Numbered from the stretch's first letter, positions 1 through 10,098 are shown. The stretch: DNA of 64,000 nt from Rubrivivax sp. (GCA_030653385.1 JAURZM010000032.1:62001-126000); one strand, 5' to 3'. Numbers and translations: made by a program. The notes: a model not told the origin generated them from the sequence alone.

Positions 1-3000
1 CGCGGCCGCGCACACGCAGGTTCTGGCCCAGGTCGACTTCCAGCCCCACCCGGAAGTTGCTGCGGGCGCCGGTGGGCCGTTTTTCTTCGGACTCGATCTC
101 GCGGTCGCCGGGGCGCCGCACGGTGACGTCGCTGTCCAGCGACGGCGCATCGCCGCGGCTGGCGTCGAACAGGCCCTCGTCGACCGTGAAGCGGCCGTCG
201 AGCTGGCCCTTTTCGCGGTTCAGCAGCAGCTCGGCCTGGCCACTGGCAATGACCATGCGGTCGACCCGCCCCAGCAGGCGGAAACGCTGGGCCTTCACCT
301 GCAGCACGGCTTGCGGCGTGGCGCCCAGCGTGGCGTTGCCGGTCAACGCCAGCGTGCCGTCGCCGCCCTTCAGCGTGAACCGGTCGATCGTGGCGGTGTC
401 GCCCTCCAGGCGAATGGCCACCTGGCCGTCGCTGACGTTCACGCCCTCGAGCAGGTGGCGCACCGACAAACCGCTGCCGGTGATTTCGCCGGTGTAGCGC
501 GGATCGGCAAAGCGGCCGCTGAGCGTGGCCTTGGTGCGCAGTTCGCCGGCCAGGCGCCAGCCGGGGGGAATCCAGGCGCCCCAGATGCCGATGTCGGCCA
601 CGCGAGCTTGCACCTCGCCCGAGATCGCGGCTTCGGCATGTGGCCAGCTGCGCTCGGGGGTCGTCTGGACGCGCACACTGCCGGTGATTTCGCCCAGGCT
701 GCGGCCCTTGAACACCGGGTTGAAGAGCCAGACCCCGTCGTGCGCCGACAGCACCAGTTTCATGTCGGTCAGGCCCAGCAGCTGCATGCCTTCGCCGCTG
801 GCGATGTGCAGGTCGCCATCGCGCCGCTCGAACAGCACGTCGGCATCGAAACGTTCACTCAGGCGGATGTCCACCCGCGCGGCCAGGCGGATGTCGCCCG
901 ACCAGCCCATCGCCGGTTGCAGACGCGCCAGCAGCGGCGCCAGCGCAAAGGGCTCGACGTCGGCGCGCAGCTCGAACTGCGGCCGGGTGCCGCGCCAGTC
1001 GCCCTTCACGGCGTCCCAGCGCAAGGCCACGTCGTTGGCCAGCTGCACACGGCCGGCGTCGGCCTGCAGCGCCAGCAGCTGGCCATCGGCGCCGAACTGC
1101 AGCTCGGCGCGCAAGTCGCGAGCCTGGGCCCACACCGAAGCCGGTGCGGCGTTGCCCACGCTGCCGTCCCACGAGCCCACCACCAGGCGTTCGACACGGG
1201 CCCGCCAGCGGCCGCCGCCGGCGGGGTCGGCCAGCCAGGTGCCTTGGGCCAGCAGCTGGCCGCGGGTGCCGGATTCGTTTTGCACGCCCATCAGCTTGAC
1301 CGCCGCTTCGGGGGCGCGCACGGGCATCGCACCCTTGATGTCGATGCGGTGCTCGGCCAGGGTGCCGCTGAGCACCGCGTTCAGGTGATCGGCGCGCTGG
1401 TCGCCCCACTGCAGGCCGCCCAGGGCCAGGTTCATCGACAGCGCCCGGTCACCGGCGCTGTCCATGCGCCAGTCGGCCTGGCCTTGTGCCAGCGTCAGCT
1501 GCGACACTTGCAACTGCTGCACCCGGGCACTGCCCTCGGTTCGCATGGCCGGCCAGCGGCCGTCGGCGGCCAGCACGGCGCTGGCGCTGCCTTGGCGTGG
1601 CACCCAGTCGGCCAGTGCCGGGTGCAGGCGTGACAAAGGGGCCAACGCCGCCAGTGCGTTGGCCTTCACCTCGACGCGCCAGCGGTCGCCCTGGCCGTCG
1701 CCGGTGGGGTTGCCGCGGCCGTCGACCATGATCTGGTTGCCGCCGAGCAAGGCTTCGGCATGCAGCAGCACTGCCGTGGGCGCTGCGGCCTGGGTGTATC
1801 CCAGCTTGATGTCGGCCGACAGCGGCACACCGGCCAGCACCGAGTCGTGCACCCGCAGCGTGCCGTTGCCCGACAGGCGCTGCAGCAGTTCCACCGGCTG
1901 CAATGCGGCCGCGTTGCCAGGCAGGCGCAGGTCCAGCTGCCAGCCGGCCGACAAGCGGTGCGGGCCCTGGCGCCAGGCCGAACCGGCTTCGCCGGGCCAC
2001 CACGGCACGGGGTCGAAGTCGACCAGGCTGCCGGCCGATTCGAGCCGCCAGTCGCCGCGGCCGGCGCGGTGCAGTTGGCCGCGCAGTTCGGCGATGGCTT
2101 GGCCCGACGTGGCTCGCAGTCGCGTGATGTCCAGCTTGTTGTCGCCCGCCCGGCCTTCCATCACCAGACTCACGGGGCGTGGCGAGGCGTCCAGCGAGCC
2201 TTCCAGGTCGAGCTTCCAGCTCACCGTGGCTGTGCTGGCGGCGGCCGGCGCGCCAGCCGGTGAGGGCAGGCCCTGGACGTTGATCACCACCGGGCCCGAC
2301 AACACCATGGCTGCGGCCCGGCTGTCCAGGTGTTGAGGCACCACGTCCTGCAGGCGCAGGTCGAGTTGCAGATCGGCGCCATTCCACAGCGCGCTGCCAC
2401 TGACGGTGCCAGCACGTCGCCGGGCGTCGGCGAGGGTGATTTCCAGGCGCGAGGCTTCCAGGCGGTCGGGCAGGGCCAGGTCGCCGCGAAGCTGACCCTG
2501 CACACCCTGGACCGGCAGGCGGCGCTCGTTCCAGCGCCCGGGCACCGCGTTGATGATGGCCACGGCTGCGCTGAGTGGCGAACCGGCCACCCGCGGCGCC
2601 AGCGTGACACTGCCCGACAGCCGGGTCTGGGGCGCTTGTGCCGTCAGGGCCGACAGGTCGAGTTCCTGGGTGTGCAGGCTCAGTGCTTCCAGCGGCCAGG
2701 CTTGCAGCGGGCTCAGCACCGCCCGCACGTCAAGCGCCGGGGGCTCCTGGCCGACACGTGGCACCCCGCGCAAGGTGGCGCTGACTTCTGGCCGTGGCAG
2801 CGTGCCCGTGGCCTGCATCACCGCGGCCCATGCCGGCGCATCGCTGTCACCGGCCGGCCTGACGCTGCCCTGCAGCGCCATCGCCTGCGGTGCGTCGGTG
2901 TCGATGCGACCGGCCACTTGCATCTGCACACCTTGCCAGGTGGCGCCGGCTTGTTCGACGCGGTACTGGGCGCCGGCTTTGGCGTCCAGCAGCAGGCCCT

Positions 3001-3565
3001 TGACCGAAAGACCCCGCAGCGGCGCCAGGTCATCGATCTGCAGTTCGGCCAGTTCACCCTGCTGCAGGCTCAGGTCCAGCGGAATGGCCAGGCTGGCCGG
3101 GGCCGGCGTGGGTTTTTTGCCGGGCGGGCCGGTGCGCAGCGTGGCCTTGCGGGCAGTGAGCCGGTCGACCCGCAGGCCCAGCCAGGCGCGGTCGTGGGGC
3201 CGCCAGGTCCACGTCATGTCGTTGGTCTTCAGATCTTCGAGGGTGAACGACTGCTGGCCACCGTCCCATTCGACATGCAGGCGGTCCATCTGCCAGCCCG
3301 GGCCGAACAGCGCGCCGCGAAAGCCCTGCACCTGAACACCGGGCAGGCGCTGCACGAGCCACTGCGAACCGGCTTCGTCCAGCGCGAGCCAGCGCAGGAA
3401 GGCTGTTGAGCCGCCGAACACGAGCAGCAGAAAAGCGAGGACGAGGCCCAGCGGCAGCAGCAGCGACAGGCTGGCGGCCAGCGGAGCCGGTTCCGACAAG
3501 GGATGTTGTCGGGGTGAGGGCGCCAAGGGCGCTGGTGGCGGTGGCACGGGGGTGTCCATGGCCAT
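1..3565 (-). CDS. tamB: TamB, inner-membrane translocation/assembly protein (3' end beyond window)
   Basis: TamB spans the periplasm and works with TamA to move lipids or beta-barrel proteins to the outer membrane. About 1,188 residues are visible; the C-terminal end lies outside the left edge. After a Pro-rich start (MAMDTPVPPPP) there is one hydrophobic anchor near residues 30-52 (LLLPLGLVLAFLLLVFGG), then a very long stretch of alternating beta-type repeats typical of AsmA-like/TamB proteins. The last visible residues (VDLGQNLRVRGRG) match the start of the conserved C-terminal DUF490 region. The ATG overlaps the tamA stop codon (TGATG), so the two are translationally coupled; a second in-frame ATG lies two codons later. 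Family usual length is about 1,250-1,400 residues, so roughly 100-200 are missing. Confidence 0.9.
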   Translation of the reverse strand, partial: MAMDTPVPPPPAPLAPSPRQHPLSEPAPLAASLSLLLPLGLVLAFLLLVFGGSTAFLRWLALDEAGSQWLVQRLPGVQVQGFRGALFGPGWQMDRLHVEWDGGQQSFTLEDLKTNDMTWTWRPHDRAWLGLRVDRLTARKATLRTGPPGKKPTPAPASLAIPLDLSLQQGELAELQIDDLAPLRGLSVKGLLLDAKAGAQYRVEQAGATWQGVQMQVAGRIDTDAPQAMALQGSVRPAGDSDAPAWAAVMQATGTLPRPEVSATLRGVPRVGQEPPALDVRAVLSPLQAWPLEALSLHTQELDLSALTAQAPQTRLSGSVTLAPRVAGSPLSAAVAIINAVPGRWNERRLPVQGVQGQLRGDLALPDRLEASRLEITLADARRRAGTVSGSALWNGADLQLDLRLQDVVPQHLDSRAAAMVLSGPVVINVQGLPSPAGAPAAASTATVSWKLDLEGSLDASPRPVSLVMEGRAGDNKLDITRLRATSGQAIAELRGQLHRAGRGDWRLESAGSLVDFDPVPWWPGEAGSAWRQGPHRLSAGWQLDLRLPGNAAALQPVELLQRLSGNGTLRVHDSVLAGVPLSADIKLGYTQAAAPTAVLLHAEALLGGNQIMVDGRGNPTGDGQGDRWRVEVKANALAALAPLSRLHPALADWVPRQGSASAVLAADGRWPAMRTEGSARVQQLQVSQLTLAQGQADWRMDSAGDRALSMNLALGGLQWGDQRADHLNAVLSGTLAEHRIDIKGAMPVRAPEAAVKLMGVQNESGTRGQLLAQGTWLADPAGGGRWRARVERLVVGSWDGSVGNAAPASVWAQARDLRAELQFGADGQLLALQADAGRVQLANDVALRWDAVKGDWRGTRPQFELRADVEPFALAPLLARLQPAMGWSGDIRLAARVDIRLSERFDADVLFERRDGDLHIASGEGMQLLGLTDMKLVLSAHDGVWLFNPVFKGRSLGEITGSVRVQTTPERSWPHAEAAISGEVQARVADIGIWGAWIPPGWRLAGELRTKATLSGRFADPRYTGEITGSGLSVRHLLEGVNVSDGQVAIRLEGDTATIDRFTLKGGDGTLALTGNATLGATPQAVLQVKAQRFRLLGRVDRMVIASGQAELLLNREKGQLDGRFTVDEGLFDASRGDAPSLDSDVTVRRPGDREIESEEKRPTGARSNFRVGLEVDLGQNLRVRGR

Positions 3566-5481
3566 CAGAAAGCGATGCCGACGCTGAAGTGCAGCCGCGC
3601 CTTGCGCGTTTCGTTGCCGTAGGCCACGTCGATGCGCAGTGGCCCCACCGGGCTGCGCCAGCGCACGCCCACACCCGCGCCATAGGCCGGCTTCAGAGCG
3701 CCCTTGGTGGTGGCCGCAGCATTGCCGGCGTCGACAAACACGGCGCCCCACAAGGAAGGCATGCTGTCCAGGAAGGGCCGCGCCAGTTCCACACTGCTGG
3801 TGAAAAGCACGATGCCGCTGCCGACCGCGCCGTCGACCACCGGGCCCAGGCTGCGAAAGCTGTAGCCGCGCACCGATTCGTCACCGCCGGCTCGCCACTT
3901 CAGCGAATCGGGCACAACCATTCGCGAGCCCAGGAAGACACGGCCGGCTTCGACACGTGCTTGCCCATACCAGGCCCGTCCCAGCGGGCGGTAGACCGTG
4001 AGGCGGCCATACAGCCGACCGAAGATGCCGCGGTCGGCATCGGTGCCGCTGGACTGGCCCACGCCCACCTGCACGGCCAGTGTTTCGCCCAGCGTGGGCA
4101 AAAGCGCGCTGTCCAGGTCGCGCCAGCCGCCGTGGAAGTTGAGCGACAGCGCCAGTGCATCGTTGCGGCCGCCGGCCTTGATGCGCCGCGACGAACGTTC
4201 GGCCTCGGTGAAAAACAGGCGTTCCAGCCTTTGCGTGTCTTGCGCGCGGCCCAGTCGCAGGCGCTGCGACAGCACGACGTCGGTGTCGGACACCAGGCGC
4301 TCGACCGCACCACCCAGCAGGTTGCGGTACAGGCGCTCGTTGGGCCGGCCGCTCAGTTCCGCGTCCCAGGCCTGACGCAGTTGGCCGACCTCGATCTTCA
4401 GCCGCGAAGACGCCGGCAGGCCGAACACCCGGCGGTACAGGTGTTCCACCGAGGCCCGGGCGCCGGTGTTGGCGCTGAAGCCGACGCCGAAGGTGTAGAT
4501 CTGCAGTGGCGCTTCGCGCAGCCGCACGATGACATCGGCGGCGCCGGCCTTGTTGAGGTCGGGGTCGAGCGTGACGCTGACCGATTCGAAGAGGCCCGAC
4601 TTCTGCAACCGTTCCTGGAAATCGAGCAGCAGTGTTTCGCTGACCGGCACACCGCGCCGGGTGAAGGCCAGGTTGCGCACGGTCTCGGGGTCTTGTGCCG
4701 CCAGCCCTTCGACCTGCAACTGGCCCAGGCGGAACAGCGGGCCGCTGTCGGCCACCAGGAACAGGCGCACCTCGTTGCGTTCGACGTTGACGTCGGCACC
4801 GGTGCCGCTCCACACCGCGGTGGCATAACCGGCAGCGCGCAGCCGCGCCAGCGCGGTCGACTTGGCGTCGCCCCAGTCCGGGTTGCGGAAGTCGGCACCT
4901 TCGGGCAGTTCCCAGGCATTGCGCAGTTGCGCCAGCATGCCCTGCGCGTAGGGGTCGCCTGCCGTGGCACCGCGTTCGAGTTCACCTTCGACCTCGATCG
5001 TGACGCGCGAGACGCGGGCCCGTGTGCTAGGCTCCACCATCAGCCGCACCAGGTCGGGCTGGCCGGTGGCACGGCCCGGTGCCCGTTCGATGCGCACGAC
5101 GGGCGCGAAGTAGCCCTCGGTCTGCAGCAGTTGGCGCACCTGCAGCGGGCTGGCGTCGATGAGGCGGGCCCACTCGGTGTCGTCGACCTCTTCGCGCTGG
5201 ATGCTGCCCAGGCGAACCAGGTCCAGGTGGCGTTCCAGCAGGGCCTTCAGCTCGGCCGGTGCCTCGATCTCGATCTTCACGCCCAGCGTCGGCGACTGCT
5301 GTTCGTATTCCTGCGGCGTGACCAGCGAAAACGACTCGCCACCGGCCGTGCCGGGGCTGGTGCCCACGCCCGTGCGTGCGGGTGTGGGTTCGCCCAGAAG
5401 GTTGGCACAGGCGCCCAGCAGCAGCGTGACCACCAGCGCCGCGCCGACCGGCAGCGCGCTGCGCAGGTACCGCAAGGTCAT
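3565..5481 (-). CDS. tamA: TamA, outer-membrane Omp85-family assembly factor
   Basis: TamA is the outer-membrane barrel partner of TamB. The 638-residue product starts MTLRYLRSALPVG and has a hydrophobic signal ending LLLGAC, so it may be a lipoprotein. POTRA-like repeats follow (for example the segment around LFRLGQLQVEGLAAQDPETV), then a C-terminal beta-barrel with the Omp85 features VRGYSFRSLGP and VGVRWRSPVGPLRIDVAYG, ending in a terminal Phe (HFSVGIAF). I place the start at 5481 because this ATG overlaps the stop of the upstream gene by 4 bases (ATGA) and directly precedes the signal peptide; an upstream in-frame extension would lie inside the neighbouring gene. It is in an operon with tamB downstream and a VWA gene upstream. 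Confidence 0.9.
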   Translation of the reverse strand: MTLRYLRSALPVGAALVVTLLLGACANLLGEPTPARTGVGTSPGTAGGESFSLVTPQEYEQQSPTLGVKIEIEAPAELKALLERHLDLVRLGSIQREEVDDTEWARLIDASPLQVRQLLQTEGYFAPVVRIERAPGRATGQPDLVRLMVEPSTRARVSRVTIEVEGELERGATAGDPYAQGMLAQLRNAWELPEGADFRNPDWGDAKSTALARLRAAGYATAVWSGTGADVNVERNEVRLFLVADSGPLFRLGQLQVEGLAAQDPETVRNLAFTRRGVPVSETLLLDFQERLQKSGLFESVSVTLDPDLNKAGAADVIVRLREAPLQIYTFGVGFSANTGARASVEHLYRRVFGLPASSRLKIEVGQLRQAWDAELSGRPNERLYRNLLGGAVERLVSDTDVVLSQRLRLGRAQDTQRLERLFFTEAERSSRRIKAGGRNDALALSLNFHGGWRDLDSALLPTLGETLAVQVGVGQSSGTDADRGIFGRLYGRLTVYRPLGRAWYGQARVEAGRVFLGSRMVVPDSLKWRAGGDESVRGYSFRSLGPVVDGAVGSGIVLFTSSVELARPFLDSMPSLWGAVFVDAGNAAATTKGALKPAYGAGVGVRWRSPVGPLRIDVAYGNETRKARLHFSVGIAF

Positions 5482-6650
5482 TTGCTGAGCAGCCTCATCG
5501 CACCTTCCAGGCCCGCCAGCGACAGCGCAAACATGCGCTGGTTGACCAACTGCTGCAAGATCGAAATGCTCTGCCGGTACTGCCACACACCCTGCGGTTC
5601 AGGGTTGATCCACGCAAACTTCGGGAAGGCATTCGTCAGCCGCTGCAGCCATTCGGCGCCCGGCTCTTCGTTGTTGTATTCGACGCTGCCACCGGGCTGC
5701 AGGATCTCGTAGGGGCTCATCGTCGCGTCGCCCACGAAGATCAGCTTGTAGTCCTTGTTGTACTTGCGGATGACGTCCCAGGTGGCGTGTTTTTCACTGA
5801 AGCGGCGCTTGTTGTTCTTCCACATGAAGTCGTAGACACAGTTGTGGAAGTAATAGAACTCCAGGTGCTTGAACTCGGTCTTGGCGGCGCTGAAAAGTTC
5901 TTCGACGCGGTGGATGTGTTCGTCCATCGTGCCGCCCACATCCATCAGCAGCAGCACCTTCACCTTGTTGTGGCGCTCGGGCACCATCTTGATGTTCAGC
6001 ATGCCGGCATTGGCCGCGGTGCAGTGGATGGTGTCGTCCAGGTCCAGTTCGTCGGCTGCACCTTCGCGGGCAAAACGGCGCAGGCGGCGCAGCGCCACCT
6101 TGATGTTGCGGGTGCCCAGTTCCTTGGTGTCGTCGTAGTCCTTGTAGGCGCGCTGGTCCCAAACCTTCACCGCGCTTTTGTTGCGGCTGCCGGCCTGGCC
6201 GATGCGGATGCCCTGCGGGTTGTAGCCATAGGCGCCGAAGGGGCTCGTGCCACCGGTGCCGATCATCTTGCTGCCACCTTCGTGGCGTTTTTTCTGTTCC
6301 TCGAAACGCTTCTTCAGCGTCTCCATCAACTCGTCCCAGCCCATCTTCTCGATGGCGGCCTTTTCTTCGGCACTGAGCTCCAGCTCCAGCGTCTTGCGCA
6401 GCCAGTCCAGCGGCACGTCCTGCGTGAAGTCGGTCAGCAATTCCACGCCTTTGAAGTAGGCGCCAAAGGCCCGGTCGAACTTGTCGAACTGGGTTTCGTC
6501 CTTCACCAGCGAGGTGCGGGCCAGGAAGTAGAAGTCGTCCACCGAAGGCCCGATGACCCCGGCCTGCAAGGCCTCCAGAAGGGTCAGGTACTCCTTCACG
6601 GATACTTTCAGTTTCGCGGCGCGCAGTGTGTAGAAGAAGTTGATCAGCAT
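5478..6650 (-). CDS. CoxE-like VWA-domain protein
   Basis: This 390-residue protein belongs to the VWA-containing CoxE-like family that usually partners a MoxR-type AAA ATPase in metal insertion or complex maturation. The N-terminal half is helical and charged. The C-terminal half is the VWA domain, with a MIDAS-like loop LLLMDVGGTMDEH; the Gly-rich variant of DxSxS is usual in this family. Later family motifs YYFHNCVYDFMW and LIFVGDATMSPYEI are intact. The gene is first in the operon with tamA and tamB (4-base overlap with tamA). A likely ATPase partner, MoxR, is 4 kb upstream on the same strand, separated by three other genes. The exact substrate is unknown. Confidence 0.85.
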   Translation of the reverse strand: MLINFFYTLRAAKLKVSVKEYLTLLEALQAGVIGPSVDDFYFLARTSLVKDETQFDKFDRAFGAYFKGVELLTDFTQDVPLDWLRKTLELELSAEEKAAIEKMGWDELMETLKKRFEEQKKRHEGGSKMIGTGGTSPFGAYGYNPQGIRIGQAGSRNKSAVKVWDQRAYKDYDDTKELGTRNIKVALRRLRRFAREGAADELDLDDTIHCTAANAGMLNIKMVPERHNKVKVLLLMDVGGTMDEHIHRVEELFSAAKTEFKHLEFYYFHNCVYDFMWKNNKRRFSEKHATWDVIRKYNKDYKLIFVGDATMSPYEILQPGGSVEYNNEEPGAEWLQRLTNAFPKFAWINPEPQGVWQYRQSISILQQLVNQRMFALSLAGLEGAMRLLSK

Positions 6651-6719
6651 GTCGGGCGTCCGGAGACACGAATATCACTATTCTCGCCGCGACGGCCTGA
6701 TGCCGCCCGTGGGCCCCAA

Positions 6720-7925
6720 TTGAACGTTTCCAGCGCCGTGCTCACCGCCTTGCTCATCCAGCAGGGGCTTTTTGCCCTGCTGTGGGTGCTGCTGGGCGCG
6801 GCACGCCTGGCGCGCCGCTCGGCCTGGCAATGGGCACTGGGGGTGACGGCGGTCACCGGCGGGCTGACGCTGATCGTCCTGCGCGATGCGACGCCCCGTT
6901 GGCTGGGCTTCTGGATGTCCTGTGTGCTGCTGTTTGCGGGTTTTGTGCTGCTCTGGCGGGGTACCGAGGTCTTCGCGCGGCAACGGCCGGCCGACCGTCG
7001 ACACGTGGTGGGCCTGGTCTTGTATGCCCTGCTGCTGGCCTGGGCGACCTGGTACGGCCCGGCCTGGGCCTTCGTGAGCGTCGGATCTGCGCCGCTGGGT
7101 TACCTGCTGTGGCGCACCGCCTGGACCGTGCACAGCGGCCTGCGCCTGGAGTTCGGCGCTTCCTTTTCTGCCGGTTGCGCGGTGCCGTTCTGGCTGATTG
7201 GCGCGGTGCTGCTGCTGCGCGGCGCTCTGGCGCCCTTCGTGCCGCAGATCACCGGCGCTTCGGTTCACGCGGCGAGCGCCGGCAACCTGGTCACGGCGCT
7301 GGTCTTCGTGGGCTGCGGCCTGGTCCTGAACCTGGGGCTGATGGCGCTGGTGGTCGGCCGCATGTTGCGCCGCCTGCAGCGTGCCAGCGACCACGACGGG
7401 CTCACCGGGCTGCTGAATCGGCGTGGCATCCATGCGCGCCTGTTGCAGGAATCGCGCCGCCTGGCGCGCCACGGCGCGGCCTACAGCGTGTTGTCGATCG
7501 ACATCGACCACTTCAAACTCGTCAACGACCGCCACGGCCACCCCGCCGGTGACGCCATGCTGCAGGCCCTGGGCCAGACGTTGGCCCAGGCGGGGCGCGA
7601 CGTGGACCTGGCTGCACGGTCGGGCGGTGAAGAGTTCTGGATCCTGCTGCCGGGCACCACCGCCGAGGGCGCCCGGCGGGTGGCCGAGAGGCTGCTGCAA
7701 TCGGTGCGCGAGATGCGGGTCACGGTGGCCGGCTGCGCGCAGCCGCTGACCTTGACGGTGAGCATCGGCGTGGCCACGGCGGAACGGCCGGGTGAAGCGC
7801 TGGATGCGGTGATGCAGCGGCTGGACGCCGCGCTCTACCGCGCCAAAGAGGCCGGCCGCGACCGCGTCGAAGTGGCCCAGGCGCCGGCTGCCACGGCGCC
7901 AGCCAAACTGGCCGTGCCGGCCTGA
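6720..7925 (+). CDS. Membrane diguanylate cyclase (GGDEF)
   Basis: Predicted to make cyclic di-GMP from two GTP at the inner membrane. About six or seven hydrophobic segments fill residues 1-210 (for example LLIQQGLFALLWVLLGAARL and LGFWMSCVLLFAGFVLLW). The GGDEF domain follows: DHDGLTGLLNRRG, then DIDHFKLVNDRHGHPAGD, and the active-site loop SGGEEFWILLPG. The product-inhibition I-site is present as RDVD just before LAARSGGEEF, so the enzyme should be active and feedback-controlled. The reading frame has no suitable ATG; I use the TTG at 6720, immediately before the first membrane helix, with no clear ribosome site. It is divergent from the VWA gene and convergent with the peptidase gene. Confidence 0.85.
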   Translation: MNVSSAVLTALLIQQGLFALLWVLLGAARLARRSAWQWALGVTAVTGGLTLIVLRDATPRWLGFWMSCVLLFAGFVLLWRGTEVFARQRPADRRHVVGLVLYALLLAWATWYGPAWAFVSVGSAPLGYLLWRTAWTVHSGLRLEFGASFSAGCAVPFWLIGAVLLLRGALAPFVPQITGASVHAASAGNLVTALVFVGCGLVLNLGLMALVVGRMLRRLQRASDHDGLTGLLNRRGIHARLLQESRRLARHGAAYSVLSIDIDHFKLVNDRHGHPAGDAMLQALGQTLAQAGRDVDLAARSGGEEFWILLPGTTAEGARRVAERLLQSVREMRVTVAGCAQPLTLTVSIGVATAERPGEALDAVMQRLDAALYRAKEAGRDRVEVAQAPAATAPAKLAVPA

Positions 7926-7956
7926 ACACAGCGCCAGGGCTCGCTGCAGCGGGCGC

Positions 7957-10038
7957 TCAGCGCACCCGTGGTTTGGCCAGTGCCTTGGGCTTGGGCTTGG
8001 GCTGCGACTTCGGCTTGGCGTTGAACTTGGGGTCGTGCTGACGCAGCCAGCCGAAAAACTCGCCGTACCAGAGCCGGCTGTTCTGCGGCTTCAGGATCCA
8101 GTGGTTTTCGTCCGGGAACCAGAGCAGCCGCGCGTCGACGTTCTGCGCCTTCAGCGTGTTGTAGTAGGCCAGGCCCTGGGCGTCGGGCACGCGGTAGTCC
8201 AGCGCGCCGTGGATCACCAGCGTGGGCGTGCGGAAGTTCTTCGCGAAGGCGTGCGGGCTTTGTCTGTGCACCTGCGCCATGTCGTCCCAGTACCAGTGGC
8301 CCAGTTCCTTGGCATGCCAGCTCCAGGCGTCGTCGGCGAACATGCCCACCCAGTCGAAACAACCGGCGTGGCACACGTAGGCCTGGTAGCGCCCGGGTTT
8401 CACATGGCCGTTCATCCAGGCCACCATGAAGCCGCCGTAGCTGCCGCCGGTGGCGAAGATGCGCTGTTTGTCGACCCAGGGCTTGCGGCGCAACCAGTCG
8501 GTGCCGGCTTCCACGTCCTGCAGTTCCAGTTCGCCCCAGCGGTGCGTGATGCTGTCCAGGAAGGCGTAGCCAAAGCCCGAACTGCCGTGGTAGTTGACGC
8601 TGGCCACCACATAACCTTGCGCGGCGAACAGCTGTGTGTTCCAGCGGTAGTGCCAGTTGTCACCCGGGCCGGTGTGCGGGCCGCCGTGGATGTTGTGCAT
8701 CACCGGGTAGGTTTTCTTCGGGTCGAAGCCGGGCGGGTAGACCAGCCACATCTGCACCGGGTCTTCGAGCGCACCCTTGACCCAGACTTCTTCGACCTGG
8801 CCCAGCGCCAGCGTGGCCATCAGACTGTCGTTGAAACTTTCGATGCGCTGCGGCTCGGCACCCGGCAGGTGGGCGTGCATGCGGTTCGGGTGGGTCGCGG
8901 CGTCGGCCACCGTCACCAGCGTGCCGGCGGCCTTGTCGAAAGCGCTGACCCAGCCGCCGGCCACCCGCACCTCGGCGCGGCGGTCGGCCAGGTCGAAGCA
9001 CCACAGGTGCGTGCGGCCTTTCTGTTCGGCGCAGAAGAGCAGGGCCGAACCGTCGGCTTCCCATTGCAGCGGGGCGTGCACCTCGTGGTCCCACTCGGCG
9101 CTGACCACCTCCCACCGGCCGCCGTCACGCTGCCACACGGCCAGCTGCGCCGGCATGGTGTGTTTGATGCCCACATGGCTGGCGGTGAAGGCCACACGCT
9201 GGCCGTCGGGGCTGTAACGTGGGCTGGCGAAGTCCCATTCGCCGTCTTGTGCGATGACCGTGGCCTTGCCGCTGCGGATGTCCATCTCGGCCAACGCAAA
9301 ACGGCCGTCGCCTCGCTTCTCTTCGGCAGGGTTGAAGGCAAAGACGATGCGCTTGCCGTCGGGTGAGATGTCGAAGTCGTTGGCACCCGGGTCGGCGCGG
9401 CCCAGCTCATAGGCGGTGCCTTCGAAGAGGTCACGCACCTTGCCTTCACCCGTGCCTTTGCCCAGCTCCAGCAGGTGCAGGTGCGGCACACGCCCCTGCG
9501 GCAGGTTGTGGTCCCAGTGGCGGTACTGCGACTCGCTGGTGGCGTAGCCGGTTTCCTTGCGCTCGCCGAAGGCCTTGTGCGCCGCCGCCTGCGCCTTCTG
9601 GCCTTTCAGTTCAGGGCGCACCCAGGACACGAAGACGATGCGCCGGCCGTCGGGGCTCCAGCGGAAGGCGTCCACGCCAGTGGCCACCTGGGCTGCGCGG
9701 CGAGCTTCGCCACCGTCGGGTGCAATCAGGTAGAGCTGGTTTTCCTTGTCCTTCACACCTGCCTGTTCGCGCTTGGCGGTGAAGGCGATCAGGTCGCCGG
9801 CATCGCCGCGGTGCGGGCTCCAGCGCGGCTGGCCGTCCTTGTCGCCGCAGGTGGTGAGGGCTCGGGGTGCACCACCCAGCGTGGACAGCAGCCACAGCGA
9901 GGACATCGACTTGTTGTCGGTCATCGAACAACGCGTCACGGCGGTCACGGCCTGCGCGCCGTCGGGGCTGAGGCTCACGCCGCCGATGCGTTCCATCTGC
10001 CACAGGTCCTCGACCGTGATGTTCTTTTTCTTGGCCAT
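7957..10038 (-). CDS. S9-family prolyl oligopeptidase / acylaminoacyl-peptidase-like
   Basis: A 693-residue serine peptidase. The N-terminal 400 residues contain WD40-like propeller repeats (SPDGRRIVFVSW, SPDGKRIVFAFNP, SPDGQRVAFTAS). The C-terminal alpha/beta-hydrolase domain has the oxyanion region HNIHGGPHTGPGDNWHYRW, nucleophile GGSYGGFMVAW, the acid in HGALDYRVPDAQG and the His in DENHWILKP. There is no signal peptide (MAKKKNITVEDLW), so it should be cytoplasmic. The tail is a Lys/Pro-rich repeat (KPKSQPKPKPK), unusual and probably disordered. It is last in the MoxR / acetyltransferase / peptidase set, 60 bases after the acetyltransferase. Confidence 0.9.
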   Translation of the reverse strand: MAKKKNITVEDLWQMERIGGVSLSPDGAQAVTAVTRCSMTDNKSMSSLWLLSTLGGAPRALTTCGDKDGQPRWSPHRGDAGDLIAFTAKREQAGVKDKENQLYLIAPDGGEARRAAQVATGVDAFRWSPDGRRIVFVSWVRPELKGQKAQAAAHKAFGERKETGYATSESQYRHWDHNLPQGRVPHLHLLELGKGTGEGKVRDLFEGTAYELGRADPGANDFDISPDGKRIVFAFNPAEEKRGDGRFALAEMDIRSGKATVIAQDGEWDFASPRYSPDGQRVAFTASHVGIKHTMPAQLAVWQRDGGRWEVVSAEWDHEVHAPLQWEADGSALLFCAEQKGRTHLWCFDLADRRAEVRVAGGWVSAFDKAAGTLVTVADAATHPNRMHAHLPGAEPQRIESFNDSLMATLALGQVEEVWVKGALEDPVQMWLVYPPGFDPKKTYPVMHNIHGGPHTGPGDNWHYRWNTQLFAAQGYVVASVNYHGSSGFGYAFLDSITHRWGELELQDVEAGTDWLRRKPWVDKQRIFATGGSYGGFMVAWMNGHVKPGRYQAYVCHAGCFDWVGMFADDAWSWHAKELGHWYWDDMAQVHRQSPHAFAKNFRTPTLVIHGALDYRVPDAQGLAYYNTLKAQNVDARLLWFPDENHWILKPQNSRLWYGEFFGWLRQHDPKFNAKPKSQPKPKPKALAKPRVR

Positions 10039-10098
10039 GCGAAAGGTGTCTCCGAAGGGTTGGGCAGCGCCCGGATGGGGCGCTTCAAGTACTGCGCT

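Noticed and set aside
3406..5712. A 768-residue plus-strand open frame across tamA
   Set aside because: Composition is that of a shadow frame; tamA on the minus strand has full Omp85 motifs.
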